From Bacteroidota bacterium (lineage in GTDB: Bacteria > Bacteroidota > Bacteroidia > Chitinophagales > Chitinophagaceae): 10,951 nucleotides of DNA. Shown here one piece after another: positions 1 to 7,453 of this stretch. Under the pieces are notes generated by a model. The model saw only the letters and a list, made by a program, of their open reading frames with translations. It searched no databases and was not told the DNA's origin. Location of the stretch: the NCBI GenBank assembly GCA_023436425.1, contig JAEZJD010000303.1, positions 1-10,951 of the forward strand. Reading direction: 5' to 3'. Positions within the stretch are counted from its first letter, which is position 1; every line of letters begins with the position of its first letter. The translations under genes were made by a program, and so were the position numbers.

Positions 1-1064
1 ATACCGCTTCCGTAAGATTCGCCGACGAAAATTGTTTTCTTGTGTGCCAACATTTTGTCGCCTTTCTTTTCGGCCACAAAAACGTACTTGCCGTTTTCGT
101 CGCTTTGCACCACATTAAGTGGCACCACAACTACATTGGGAGCATTGTAATCAAGCAACTTAATTCTTGCAATCTGATTCGGCTTCAGGGCTGCATCGGA
201 AGGTATTCTCGCTTCCACATTGAACGATCTTGTTGTTGGGTCAATGACTTTTTGAACCACATTTACTACCGCAGTGATAACTCGGTTATTCTGTTCAGGA
301 AGAACAACTTCGAGTTTTGTTCCCACTTTCACACGGCCGAGATAATTTTCAGGAACTGCGGCAACAACTTTCAAATTTCCTGTGTTTACAATGCGGATCT
401 GAGGTCCTGCAGCTGTGGCACCAACGAACGCTTCGCCAACACGCACATTTACAACATCGGCAATGCCGGAAGAAGGAGCTGTTACAGTCATCAAAGCTGC
501 CTGCCTTTGTATCACACCAATTTGCTTTTGCAATGTTTCCATTTGCGTTTTCGCTGTGAGTACTTGCTGATAAGTGCCGATACCCTGGTCCCACAAACTT
601 TTCGTTCTGCGGTAAGTGTCTTCTGCTGTTGCGAGTTGCACCCTCAATGGTTCTATTTGTTGCCGGATAATCTGATCATCGAGCCTTGCCAGAACCTGAC
701 CTTTACGGACAGCCTGCCCCTGCGTTACGTACAACGACTTCACAATGCCGCCAGTTCCGTTTGGCGGTGCCACGTACGAAATGTTTTGCGCATCTATTCG
801 GCCCTGTAGCTCGATGTAGTGAGAAAAGCTTTGAACGGTGAGCGGCGTTACCGCCACCAGTTTTGCGGATAAATTCGCACCGCCCGGTTCTGCCTGCGCA
901 ATGTCCGCCTCAAGGCTGGCAATTTGTTCATTTATTTTTTGCTGCTGCGTTTTCAGTTTTTGCAATTGCACCTTTTTGTCTGTAACAACAGAGACTTTTT
1001 CTTTCTTACCCGACCCGCAAGAGATCAAGGCCAGAACTGCTGCCAGTGCTAAAAATCTTTTCAT
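1..1064 (-). CDS. RND efflux periplasmic adaptor (membrane fusion protein), lipoprotein, 3' end outside window
   Basis: This is the periplasmic adaptor that would link an inner-membrane RND pump to the TolC-type channel encoded just upstream. The frame is open from the ATG at 1064 to the window edge, giving 354 codons without a stop; the C-terminal end is missing. Residues 1-16 form a lipoprotein signal with lipobox LISC, so Cys16 is probably lipidated. Residues 32-58 (Gln-, Lys- and Glu-rich) look like a short coiled coil before the first beta domain. A lipoyl-like half motif is at about 105-128 (GGIVKSLYVTQGQAVRKGQ), a helical hairpin at about 131-190, the second lipoyl half at about 193-225 (VTAPSSGIADVVNVRVGE), and the family motif DPTTRSFNVEARIP at 275-288. 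It starts 31 bases after the TolC-like gene and probably shares its transcript. The family is clear; the substrate cannot be told. Confidence 0.93.
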   Translation of the reverse strand, partial: MKRFLALAAVLALISCGSGKKEKVSVVTDKKVQLQKLKTQQQKINEQIASLEADIAQAEPGGANLSAKLVAVTPLTVQSFSHYIELQGRIDAQNISYVAPPNGTGGIVKSLYVTQGQAVRKGQVLARLDDQIIRQQIEPLRVQLATAEDTYRRTKSLWDQGIGTYQQVLTAKTQMETLQKQIGVIQRQAALMTVTAPSSGIADVVNVRVGEAFVGATAAGPQIRIVNTGNLKVVAAVPENYLGRVKVGTKLEVVLPEQNNRVITAVVNVVQKVIDPTTRSFNVEARIPSDAALKPNQIARIKLLDYNAPNVVVVPLNVVQSDENGKYVFVAEKKGDKMLAHKKTIFVGESYGSG

Positions 1065-1095
1065 TTGATGTTTAATTATGTTGTCTGTTTGGTTG

Positions 1096-2481
1096 TTAAG
1101 GCAAAATGCCCAATGAATATTGATAACTGATCTTTGCTACAATAGCATTGTACAAAGCGTTGAAATAACCTGATTGTGCCTGCTGCATGTCGGCGTCTGC
1201 CTGCAATACTTCGAAGCTGCTGCCCAAACCTTGCTGAAATTTGAGCTTGGTAGCATTAAAAACACGTTCAGCTAATTGCATATTTCTTTCCTGCACATCT
1301 AAATTGAACAATGCATTCACCAAACTGCCCTTTGTTGCTACCTGTTCAAAGTCAATTGCCTGCTTTACGGTGCTAATGGTGTTGTCAACTTTTTGAATGT
1401 TCAATCGCGATTGTTGAATCTTGTACTTGCGTTGGAAACCATCGAAAATCGGAACGTTGATGTTTAACCCTACAAAAGAGCTATTGATCCAAATGGTGTT
1501 CGCAGACGTGAAAAACTTTTGCCCCATCCCATTCACCGAATAATTGGCCGCCAATGCCACTGTTGGAAAATATCCAAGTCTGTTTCGCTTCAAGTCCAGC
1601 TCCTGCAACTTTTTTGCTTCCGCCAGTGTTCTTATTTCCGGACGATTTTCATAATCAAAACGTGTGTCCAAAATGCCTTCTTTCAACTGTGCAGAGTTCA
1701 GGTCTTCTTTCAGGACAACATTATCCGTTTGCGGAACGCCTATGGCAAATTTTAATGCCGCGTAACTGATTGCTACCGCGTTTTCGATGGTATTTGCTGT
1801 GGTGCGCAGATTATTTATTTGCACCTGCACCTTGTCGAGGTCAAGCCTTTCAGCAAAGCCGTTCTTGTACATGATCGAATCGTCGTGATACAGTTTTTCC
1901 AGCCTGGCTACACCTTCATTTATAAATTGCAATTGCTTTTGCGCAATCAGAATAGCGTAGTACCTTTTGTATGCTGAATCTTTAATTTTTTCCTTCACCT
2001 GCTCCAGCGTCGCTTTAGAAAGGTCTAGTGCTGTTTGCCTTGCCTGCAATCCAACAAATACATCGGGCTGAAACAACAGCTGCTGAAGTGTGGCTCCCGC
2101 GGTAAAATTCCACGGCTGCTGAAAACTAACCTGCCGAAGCGATGGTGTAGGAACATTCGTTATTGGACCACTTGCACCATTTACACCTTCGTTCTTTAAA
2201 ATCTGGTAAACTGCCGTGGATGTGGCATCCGGAAACAAAATTGCCGGAAGTTTTAAATAGTGATTTGCACCAATTGAGCCCGTTACTTGTGGTAGCGCTT
2301 GACCGAAAATTTCCTTGTTTTTCGCTTCTTGTAGTTTATAATCCAATTCCGCATTTTGGATTTCCATCACGTTTTTGTAAGCGATATCCACAGCTTCCTT
2401 TACGGTGAGTTCATGTGTTTTTTGCGCATGCAGCAGCGATGCCGTAAGCAGAAAACAAATTATAATTTGAAGCTTCTTCAT
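1096..2481 (-). CDS. TolC family outer-membrane efflux channel protein
   Basis: Outer-membrane factor that forms the exit duct of a tripartite efflux pump. The 461 residues are normal for the family. Residues 1-19 are a Sec signal peptide ending LLHA, with the mature protein starting at Gln20. The two-fold repeat typical of outer membrane efflux proteins is visible: the first half has helices from about 25-62 and 145-245, and the second has ENRPEIRTLAEAKKLQELDLK (about 278-298) leading into the YFPTVALAANYS beta strand and VPIFDGFQRKYKIQQSR (343-359), a strongly conserved family signature. A long strand/loop segment at about 65-135 probably builds part of the beta barrel and surface loop. The ATG overlaps the stop codon of the upstream regulator gene (ATGA, 2478-2481), so the two are probably translationally coupled. 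The pump it serves probably lies beyond the left edge. Confidence 0.95.
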   Translation of the reverse strand: MKKLQIIICFLLTASLLHAQKTHELTVKEAVDIAYKNVMEIQNAELDYKLQEAKNKEIFGQALPQVTGSIGANHYLKLPAILFPDATSTAVYQILKNEGVNGASGPITNVPTPSLRQVSFQQPWNFTAGATLQQLLFQPDVFVGLQARQTALDLSKATLEQVKEKIKDSAYKRYYAILIAQKQLQFINEGVARLEKLYHDDSIMYKNGFAERLDLDKVQVQINNLRTTANTIENAVAISYAALKFAIGVPQTDNVVLKEDLNSAQLKEGILDTRFDYENRPEIRTLAEAKKLQELDLKRNRLGYFPTVALAANYSVNGMGQKFFTSANTIWINSSFVGLNINVPIFDGFQRKYKIQQSRLNIQKVDNTISTVKQAIDFEQVATKGSLVNALFNLDVQERNMQLAERVFNATKLKFQQGLGSSFEVLQADADMQQAQSGYFNALYNAIVAKISYQYSLGILP

Positions 2482-3089
2482 TTACTTGTTTGTTTGTTGT
2501 ATTTAGCGATTAGCTTTATTCCTTTTACCGTAGCAACTCCATGGAGAAAATGCTGCAGCAACTGTTCTTCTATATAAATGAGGTCTGTTTTGTTAGTAGG
2601 AAAAACGTTTGAATCGAACGACAACATAATGCTGTGTAACCGGTAGCGGGAAATAATATCTGTATCTATATCTTCCCTGTACAATCCTTCCTCTATGCCG
2701 TTCTCAAGGTTTTCTTTGATGATCTTCAGAAGGAAACCGTTCCTGAAATTTTCAAACTTTTTAAAAGTACCCGGGTGATATTTTTGCATGTCAAACAATA
2801 CAGATGGATGCATTGTTGCAAACATGTCTTTAACCATCTCAAACGATTGTAAAATTTCGTCAATTGCGTTTTTACCTGATTCCCGGCAAACGATACATTT
2901 TTGCTTGTTTTCTTCGAGCACACTGGAGAAAATTGCATCCACTAATTCGCCCTTGTCCGTGTACGACTGGTAAAGTGTTTTTTTCGACATGCCAAGCTGC
3001 GCCGCAATGTCATCCATCGAAACAGACCTGATGCCGTACCGGTTGAACAGTTCGTGTGCCTTTTGTAAAATGCGATCTTTAACTTCCAT
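2478..3089 (-). CDS. TetR/AcrR family transcriptional regulator, probable repressor of the efflux operon
   Basis: DNA-binding regulator, 203 residues from the chosen start. The N-terminal TetR helix-turn-helix is clear: VKDRILQKAHELFNRYGIRSVSMDDIAAQLGMSKKTLYQSYTDKGELV (residues 3-50), with the recognition helix near 35-42. The rest is a helical ligand-binding and dimerisation domain too divergent to name a ligand. The frame stays open 33 codons further upstream to 3188, but I use the ATG at 3089 because the family's normal N terminus begins here and the likely promoter (3102-3131) lies inside the longer frame. Its stop codon overlaps the start of the TolC-like gene, so it is the first gene of the efflux operon. 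A dyad at 3111-3138 is a likely self-operator. An odd detail is a CxxC pair (Cys65, Cys68) just after the DNA-binding domain. Confidence 0.93.
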   Translation of the reverse strand: MEVKDRILQKAHELFNRYGIRSVSMDDIAAQLGMSKKTLYQSYTDKGELVDAIFSSVLEENKQKCIVCRESGKNAIDEILQSFEMVKDMFATMHPSVLFDMQKYHPGTFKKFENFRNGFLLKIIKENLENGIEEGLYREDIDTDIISRYRLHSIMLSFDSNVFPTNKTDLIYIEEQLLQHFLHGVATVKGIKLIAKYNKQTSK

Positions 3090-3101
3090 AAAAAACGGGC
3101 A

Positions 3102-3131
3102 CAAAACTATGGAAACTATTTTCGTAACAAA
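3102..3131 (-). promoter_or_regulatory. Bacteroidetes-type promoter of the TetR-TolC-adaptor operon
   Basis: Read on the minus strand, TTTG (3131-3128) is followed by 18 bases and then TAGTTTTG (3109-3102), which fits the Bacteroidetes consensus TTTG / TAnnTTTG of the primary sigma factor. The transcript would begin near 3098, about nine bases before the ATG at 3089. This supports the shorter TetR start and places the dyad at 3111-3138 inside the promoter. Confidence 0.6.
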
Positions 3132-3138
3132 AGTTTCC
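3111..3138. promoter_or_regulatory. Candidate TetR operator (28-bp dyad)
   Basis: GGAAACT at 3111-3117 and AGTTTCC at 3132-3138 are perfect inverted repeats of 7 bases with a 14-base spacer; three of the seven inner pairs also match. The size and symmetry fit a site for one or two TetR dimers. It lies 21 bases ahead of the regulator's start codon and covers the -33 box and spacer of the likely regulator promoter, so binding would block RNA polymerase. The dyad is seen directly; its recognition by this regulator is inferred. Confidence 0.6.
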
Positions 3139-3167
3139 TGTCTCATTTTTTTGATTGAAGGCAAGTT

Positions 3168-3197
3168 TTTGCTGATGAACGGCGCCAATTAACTTTG
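3168..3197 (+). promoter_or_regulatory. Bacteroidetes-type promoter of the DUF502 gene
   Basis: TTTG (3168-3171), 18 bases, then TAACTTTG (3190-3197) matches the Bacteroidetes primary promoter consensus, with the same 18-base spacing as the divergent regulator promoter. The final G is only four bases before the ATG at 3202, so transcription is predicted to begin at about 3201, which leaves almost no leader. Confidence 0.6.
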
Positions 3198-3201
3198 TTT
3201 T

Positions 3202-3867
3202 ATGGATTCAATACCGGAGAAAGAAGGTTTCAAGTTTCGGAAGACGTTTCAATACTTTTTACAGGGTTTGCTGGTGATAGCACCCGTAGCCGTTACAGCA
3301 TACACTGTTTATTGGATCGTGTCAACCATTGACAGCCAAATTCCCCTTTTCACCACCAGAACAGCGGAAGGAGAAATTCACGTTAGAAACTATGGGCTCG
3401 GATTCGTTATTGTTATTGTTGCCATTTGCCTGATAGGTTATCTAAGCTCGTTTTTTATTCAAAACCGGATTTTTAACCTGTTCGATAGCTTGCTAATCAA
3501 AACACCCGGCATCCGGTTCATCTATTCCACAGTAAAAGAATTTTTTGAAGCATTTGCAGGAGAGAAAAAGAAGTTTAATAAACCCGTGATAGCGAACATT
3601 GATGACAATGACGTTTGGCGGGTGGGATTTATTACGCAAGAGGAAGCAATTGAATTTGGATTCAATGAATATGTCGCTGTATATATTCCCATGTCCTATT
3701 CTATTGCCGGAAATGTTTATCTTCTTCCAAAAAATAGAATTAAATTAATTCCAAATGTGAACGCTACTGACGCAATGAAGTTTGCGATAAGCGGCGGAGT
3801 TACGAAAGTTGAGCACGAGGTTGGGGTCGATAACAAACACGTCGAGAACAAGACTGACAATGTTTAG
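3202..3867 (+). CDS. DUF502 family inner-membrane protein
   Basis: Membrane protein of the DUF502 family, whose biochemical role is not established. It has 221 residues, a normal length. Two transmembrane segments stand out: about 17-40 (FLQGLLVIAPVAVTAYTVYWIV, the family's opening signature) and 66-87 (LGFVIVIVAICLIGYLSSFFI). They are joined by a short polar loop and followed by a soluble C-terminal domain. TPGIRFIYSTVKEFFEAF (101-118) matches the conserved 'P-x-x-x-x-IY-x-x-K' segment, and AMKFAISGGV (191-200) matches the conserved C-terminal 'A-x-x-x-ISGG' end. The 'PTTPNPTSG' stretch of many members is here PMSYSIAG (163-170). The last 20 residues are charged and probably disordered. The ATG at 3202 is fixed by the signature and by the lack of another nearby Met. 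It is divergent from the efflux regulator and has its own promoter. Confidence 0.88.
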   Translation: MDSIPEKEGFKFRKTFQYFLQGLLVIAPVAVTAYTVYWIVSTIDSQIPLFTTRTAEGEIHVRNYGLGFVIVIVAICLIGYLSSFFIQNRIFNLFDSLLIKTPGIRFIYSTVKEFFEAFAGEKKKFNKPVIANIDDNDVWRVGFITQEEAIEFGFNEYVAVYIPMSYSIAGNVYLLPKNRIKLIPNVNATDAMKFAISGGVTKVEHEVGVDNKHVENKTDNV

Positions 3868-3911
3868 TTTGCAAAATCATTTTTCCGAGTACATAACACT
3901 TTAAAAGTTTA

Positions 3912-4880
3912 ATGAAAAGAATTTCTTCCATCGTTCTGTTCCTTCTTATTAGCCTAAAATCGTTTTGCTGGGGATTTTTCGGTCATCAGCGCATCAATTA
4001 TTACTCTGTGTTTCTTCTGCCGCCGCAGATGATGATATTTTACAAACCAAACATCGCCTTCATTACCGAGCATGCAGTAGACCCTGACAAAAGACGGTAT
4101 GCGGTCGCCGAAGAAGGCCCGCGCCACTATATTGATATCGATCATTACGGGAGTTATCCTTACGATGAGCTGCCGCGCAAGTGGGATGAGGCAGTGGCGA
4201 AGTTTGGTGAAGACACTTTGAATGCTCACGGCATTGTTCCATGGTGGATACAGGTAATGCAACGGCGATTGGTGCAGGCCTATAAAGAAAAGGATGGAGT
4301 CAGAATTTTGAAAATTTCCGCGGAGCTGGGGCATTACATTGCCGATGGGCATGTGCCTCTGCACGCGAGCAGCAATCACGATGGACAGCATACCAATCAA
4401 AAAGGTATTCACGGATTTTGGGAAAGCAGAGTGCCGGAATTACTTGCAAGCGCTGAATGGAACTTTTTTATAGGTAAAGCCGAGTACATCAAAAACAAAG
4501 AAGAATATGTGTGGAAGCGAGTGCTGGAAAGTGCACTTGCTGCCGATTCTGTGCTAAAGTTTGAAAAAGAACTCTCCTTGAAATTTCCAACAGATAAAAA
4601 GTATGCTTTCGAAAACAGGAATGGCTCTGTCATCAGGCAATATTCTTCCGCTTATGTAAAGGCGTACGATGGCATGCTGAACGGAATGGTTGAACGAAGA
4701 ATGCGCCAATCTATTTACGCGATAGCATCGTTTTGGTACACTGCCTGGGTGGATGCGGGTCAGCCTGATCTCGCATCAATTTCAAACAAAACTTTTTCGC
4801 AGGAGGATCTAAAGGAGTTCGAAACCCTTAATCAGGCATGGAGGACAAATACCATTAAGGGGAGAACAGAATATCAGTAA
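3912..4880 (+). CDS. Exported zinc-dependent phospholipase C / S1-P1 nuclease-fold hydrolase
   Basis: Predicted secreted trinuclear-zinc phosphodiesterase; the substrate (phospholipid or nucleic acid) cannot be decided from sequence. Residues 1-19 are a signal peptide whose removal would expose Trp20 as the first mature residue, as in this fold, where the N-terminal Trp binds zinc. All nine expected ligands can be placed by spacing: Trp20 and His25 (WGFFGH), Asp57, His72 (RHYID), His141 and Asp145 (GHYIAD), His151, His167 and Glu171. The Trp-His and Asp-His distances (5 and 15) equal those of P1 nuclease, while the final Glu rather than Asp resembles Bacillus phospholipase C. At 322 residues it carries a helical C-terminal part (about 225-322) without a recognised domain. 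Cys19 is not in a lipobox (Phe at -1), so a soluble product is likelier than a lipoprotein. It is followed after one base by the DUF2461 gene. Confidence 0.85.
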   Translation: MKRISSIVLFLLISLKSFCWGFFGHQRINYYSVFLLPPQMMIFYKPNIAFITEHAVDPDKRRYAVAEEGPRHYIDIDHYGSYPYDELPRKWDEAVAKFGEDTLNAHGIVPWWIQVMQRRLVQAYKEKDGVRILKISAELGHYIADGHVPLHASSNHDGQHTNQKGIHGFWESRVPELLASAEWNFFIGKAEYIKNKEEYVWKRVLESALAADSVLKFEKELSLKFPTDKKYAFENRNGSVIRQYSSAYVKAYDGMLNGMVERRMRQSIYAIASFWYTAWVDAGQPDLASISNKTFSQEDLKEFETLNQAWRTNTIKGRTEYQ

Positions 4881-4881
4881 T

Positions 4882-5547
4882 ATGCTAGAACCACAAACAC
4901 TGCGCTTTCTTTCCGCGTTAAAGAAAAATAATAACAAACAGTGGTTTGATGCACACCGCGACAAGTATGAAGCTGCGAAAATAGACTTCTCAAATTTTAT
5001 TCAGCTTGTTATTGATGATTTTCAGAGAACAGATCCCACGCTGGAAGGGCTTACTTCTAAAAACTGTATGTTTCGAATAAACCGGGACATCAGGTTTTCA
5101 AAAAATAAATCTCCCTACAAAACCAACTTTGGAGCAGCCATCACAAAGGGCGGAAGAAAGTCTCCATTTGCCGGTTATTACTTTCATTGCGAGCCCGGAC
5201 AAAGTTTCGTTGGCGGCGGTTTGTGGATGCCCGATCCGGGTGCTTTGACAAAGGTGCGTCAGGAGATTGATTATAATTGGAACGATTTTCATTCAATTAT
5301 TAAAAGACCCGAGTTTAAGAAAATCTACAAAGACATTTATTCAGGAAGCGATTTAAAGCTATCGACGCCGCCAAAAGGATACGACAAGCACAACCCGGCA
5401 ATTGAATATCTGAAGCTGAAATGTTTTATAGCAGAAAGAACCTTAAGCGACGACGAGTTGATCAAAGGCAGCCTTCACAAGAAAACCATAGATGCATTTG
5501 CCGCCCTCAAGCCGCTTATCGACTTTATCAACACAGCCATAGAATAG
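4882..5547 (+). CDS. DUF2461 domain-containing protein
   Basis: A 221-residue cytoplasmic protein (no signal peptide or membrane segment) of the DUF2461 / TIGR02453 family, for which I know no established function. Family marks are visible: the opening LRFLSALKKNNNKQWFDAHRDKY (7-29, with the conserved N-N-x-x-W-F), the basic core CMFRINRDIRFSKNKSPYKTNF (62-83), GYYFH (98-102) and GGGLW (111-115). The length is usual and the whole chain is this one domain. The ATG lies one base after the stop of the zinc hydrolase gene, so the two are almost certainly cotranscribed and perhaps translationally coupled. That pairing is the only functional hint. The family assignment is firm; any role is open. 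Confidence 0.9.
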   Translation: MLEPQTLRFLSALKKNNNKQWFDAHRDKYEAAKIDFSNFIQLVIDDFQRTDPTLEGLTSKNCMFRINRDIRFSKNKSPYKTNFGAAITKGGRKSPFAGYYFHCEPGQSFVGGGLWMPDPGALTKVRQEIDYNWNDFHSIIKRPEFKKIYKDIYSGSDLKLSTPPKGYDKHNPAIEYLKLKCFIAERTLSDDELIKGSLHKKTIDAFAALKPLIDFINTAIE

Positions 5548-5576
5548 CCGGGAACAAATATTGATACTTCATCAGC

Positions 5577-6419
5577 ATGAAAAAAGTTTGGATGATTACC
5601 GGTGCTTCCACCGGGCTCGGAGCAGAGCTCGCAAAACTTGCAATTCAAAAAGGTTTTCAAGTAGTGGCCACGTTCAGAAAACCTGATCAGGCAAAACAGT
5701 TTCAGGAAATCTATGGCGAGAGCGGGCTGGCATTAGTGATGGACGTAACCAATTTCAATCAGGTAAATACTGGCTTAGACGCAGCATTGAATAAGTTTGG
5801 TCGTATAGATGTTTTGGTGAATAATGCCGGCTACGGAACAGTCGGTGCAGTAGAAGAGTTTTCGATGGAAGAAATCCGTCAGCAGATGGAGACTAATTTT
5901 TTCTCAGTGGTTCACCTCACAAAAAAAATTATTCCATTAATGCGCAAACAAGGCGGTGGGCACATTATTCAAATGTCGTCGCAAGCAGGCTACCGTGCAA
6001 TGGCCGGATTCGGCGTTTACAACTCGAGCAAATTTGCGCTGGAAGGTTTTAGTGAAGCACTTGCGCAGGAAGTCGCACCGTTTAATATCAGAGTGGTCAT
6101 CGTGGAGCCGGGACCTTTCAGAACTCAATTCGCGGGCTCGTCCATCAAATCTCCGGCAAACAAATTAGAGGTATACAAAAACACAACTGTTGCAGGCACT
6201 TACAAGTACATCGAAGATGTAAATGGCAATCAGGAAGGAGATCCGGTGAAAGCAGCACAGGCGATTGTTGCCTATGTAGAAGAGAACAGACCGAATTTGC
6301 GACTGCCGCTTGGTCGCACGCCATATAAGGCATTGCAGATAAAAATCGAAAGCTTACAAAACGACTTCACAGCAAACGAGCAGATTGCAACAAGTGCTGT
6401 TTACGACGATATCGATTAA
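5577..6419 (+). CDS. Classical short-chain dehydrogenase/reductase (SDR)
   Basis: NAD(P)-dependent oxidoreductase, 280 residues, substrate unknown. The Rossmann-fold nucleotide site is TGASTGLG (8-15), with Arg34 after the second strand (ATFRKP) favouring NADPH. Asp56-Val57 contacts adenine and NNAG is at 82-85. The catalytic set is Ser135 (IQMSSQAG), Tyr148 and Lys152 (YNSSK), with Asn107 (ETNFFS) completing the tetrad; PGP at 178-180 is the usual post-catalytic loop. The C-terminal 90 residues form the variable substrate lid. It begins 29 bases after the DUF2461 gene, so it may be the last gene of the same transcript, though its function has no evident link to the others. It ends two bases from the end of the convergent gldB-like gene. 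Confidence 0.95.
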   Translation: MKKVWMITGASTGLGAELAKLAIQKGFQVVATFRKPDQAKQFQEIYGESGLALVMDVTNFNQVNTGLDAALNKFGRIDVLVNNAGYGTVGAVEEFSMEEIRQQMETNFFSVVHLTKKIIPLMRKQGGGHIIQMSSQAGYRAMAGFGVYNSSKFALEGFSEALAQEVAPFNIRVVIVEPGPFRTQFAGSSIKSPANKLEVYKNTTVAGTYKYIEDVNGNQEGDPVKAAQAIVAYVEENRPNLRLPLGRTPYKALQIKIESLQNDFTANEQIATSAVYDDID

Positions 6420-6421
6420 CG

Positions 6422-7453
6422 TTATTTGGGACGGTATCGCGATTCCTGAAATATCTTTCTTGCAGGTGTCCGCAATAGTTGCGGCAGGCTCAACGCCGCA
6501 TTTTGTTTTGCAAAGCTTTCAACAATTTGTAGGCCAACCCAGGCGCCAATATTGCCCGGAGCACCTTCGCCTGCATTTCCATGCGGCAGTGTGGAAGTGA
6601 AAGGAGCTTCGCCGATGTAAATCTGCAGCGTTGATTGTTCATTGCTGTACAGGTTTTCATTTTGGTTGATATATCCCCAAATGTTGCCTTCATTGCTGTC
6701 GCACCAATCGGATTGTTTTTTCGTATATCCGGTGATCAGAGTGTCGGGATAATCAGGCAGAAGTTTTTTCATAAGGTACCACCGTTTTCCTTTTTCAATC
6801 ATTTGTTCCACCAGTGCACCTTCACTGCTGTCAGCATACAACTCGGTTGAAATAGCCCGGATGCTGTTGGGCACGATGTATTCAGGTTCAAACCTTCTCC
6901 TTATGTATTCCGGATATTGTGCGGGATCATAAACAGAGAAGTTGCCACCCAGAAACATTTGGAGGCTGATGACTAATGTGTCATGAAAATATGTGGTGCC
7001 ATATACTTCTGAGGGGTTTTCAGGGTTCAGGCTTTCAACGGTTGTTAGTACGTCAGCCACCTTCCAGTTAGGGAAGTAATACTTTACATATTTAAAGCTT
7101 TTTTCGAGTGCATTTTCAATCTTGTTCAAGTTTGAAAAACGCTTTTGACTGGAATCCCAAAGCGGTTTGATGTTTCGGTAATACTCAGTGAACGCTTCGG
7201 TAAAACTTCGGCCTTGTTGTTTCACTATGAAATCTACAGGAGAGAAATATTCGAAATACAATGGTAAAAACGAGGGATACCTTTCTCCGAGTTTTTGTAC
7301 CTCAGCATCTAATCTGGTTGTGTCAATGGAAAAAAAATCCTGGTCGAATCTTTTGATGTTCACGTCAATTTTGATATCTGAAACATCGGGCTCCTCATTT
7401 TTATCTGAGCAGGAGAAAAGCAGTACTGTAGCCACAAATAAAAGAAATCTCAT
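6422..7453 (-). CDS. gldB: GldB-like gliding motility-associated lipoprotein
   Basis: Envelope lipoprotein related to GldB, required for gliding in Flavobacterium johnsoniae but also widespread in non-gliding Bacteroidetes; the molecular role is unsettled. From the ATG at 7453 it has 343 residues with signal MRFLLFVATVLLFSC, Cys15 being the lipidation site. An in-frame ATG at 7474 would add seven residues; I prefer the shorter start because it puts Arg at position 2 of a canonical lipoprotein signal. Family-like segments are IDVNIKRFDQDFF, FKYVKYYFPNWKVADVLTTVESLNPE, LVISLQMFLGGNFSVYD, YIRRRFEPEYIVPNSIRAI, GAWVGLQIVESFAKQ and the C-terminal SRYRPK. No HExxH zinc site is present. It is divergent from nadE. 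gldC, which often follows gldB, is absent: the next gene is the convergent dehydrogenase. Confidence 0.85.
   Translation of the reverse strand: MRFLLFVATVLLFSCSDKNEEPDVSDIKIDVNIKRFDQDFFSIDTTRLDAEVQKLGERYPSFLPLYFEYFSPVDFIVKQQGRSFTEAFTEYYRNIKPLWDSSQKRFSNLNKIENALEKSFKYVKYYFPNWKVADVLTTVESLNPENPSEVYGTTYFHDTLVISLQMFLGGNFSVYDPAQYPEYIRRRFEPEYIVPNSIRAISTELYADSSEGALVEQMIEKGKRWYLMKKLLPDYPDTLITGYTKKQSDWCDSNEGNIWGYINQNENLYSNEQSTLQIYIGEAPFTSTLPHGNAGEGAPGNIGAWVGLQIVESFAKQNAALSLPQLLRTPARKIFQESRYRPK

Noticed and set aside
42..809. A 255-codon open frame on the plus strand
   Set aside because: It lies antisense to the adaptor gene, whose minus-strand product shows lipobox, lipoyl halves and the DPTTRSF motif. 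The plus-strand translation is Cys/His-rich and resembles no family.
3090..3188. A 33-codon upstream extension of the TetR gene to an ATG at 3188
   Set aside because: The likely promoter and dyad lie inside it, and TetR proteins normally begin a few residues before the first helix, as from the ATG at 3089.
3954..4633. Minus-strand open frames opposite the zinc hydrolase gene
   Set aside because: They are antisense to a gene with a signal peptide and all nine zinc ligands in order, and their translations show no domain.
6407..6439. Possible hairpin CGATATC / GGTATCG around the convergent stop codons as a two-way terminator
   Set aside because: Only seven pairs, one of them G-T, with a 19-base loop and no T run on either strand.
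6422..7453. Possible metalloprotease activity of the GldB-like protein
   Set aside because: No HExxH motif or other zinc site is visible in the translation.
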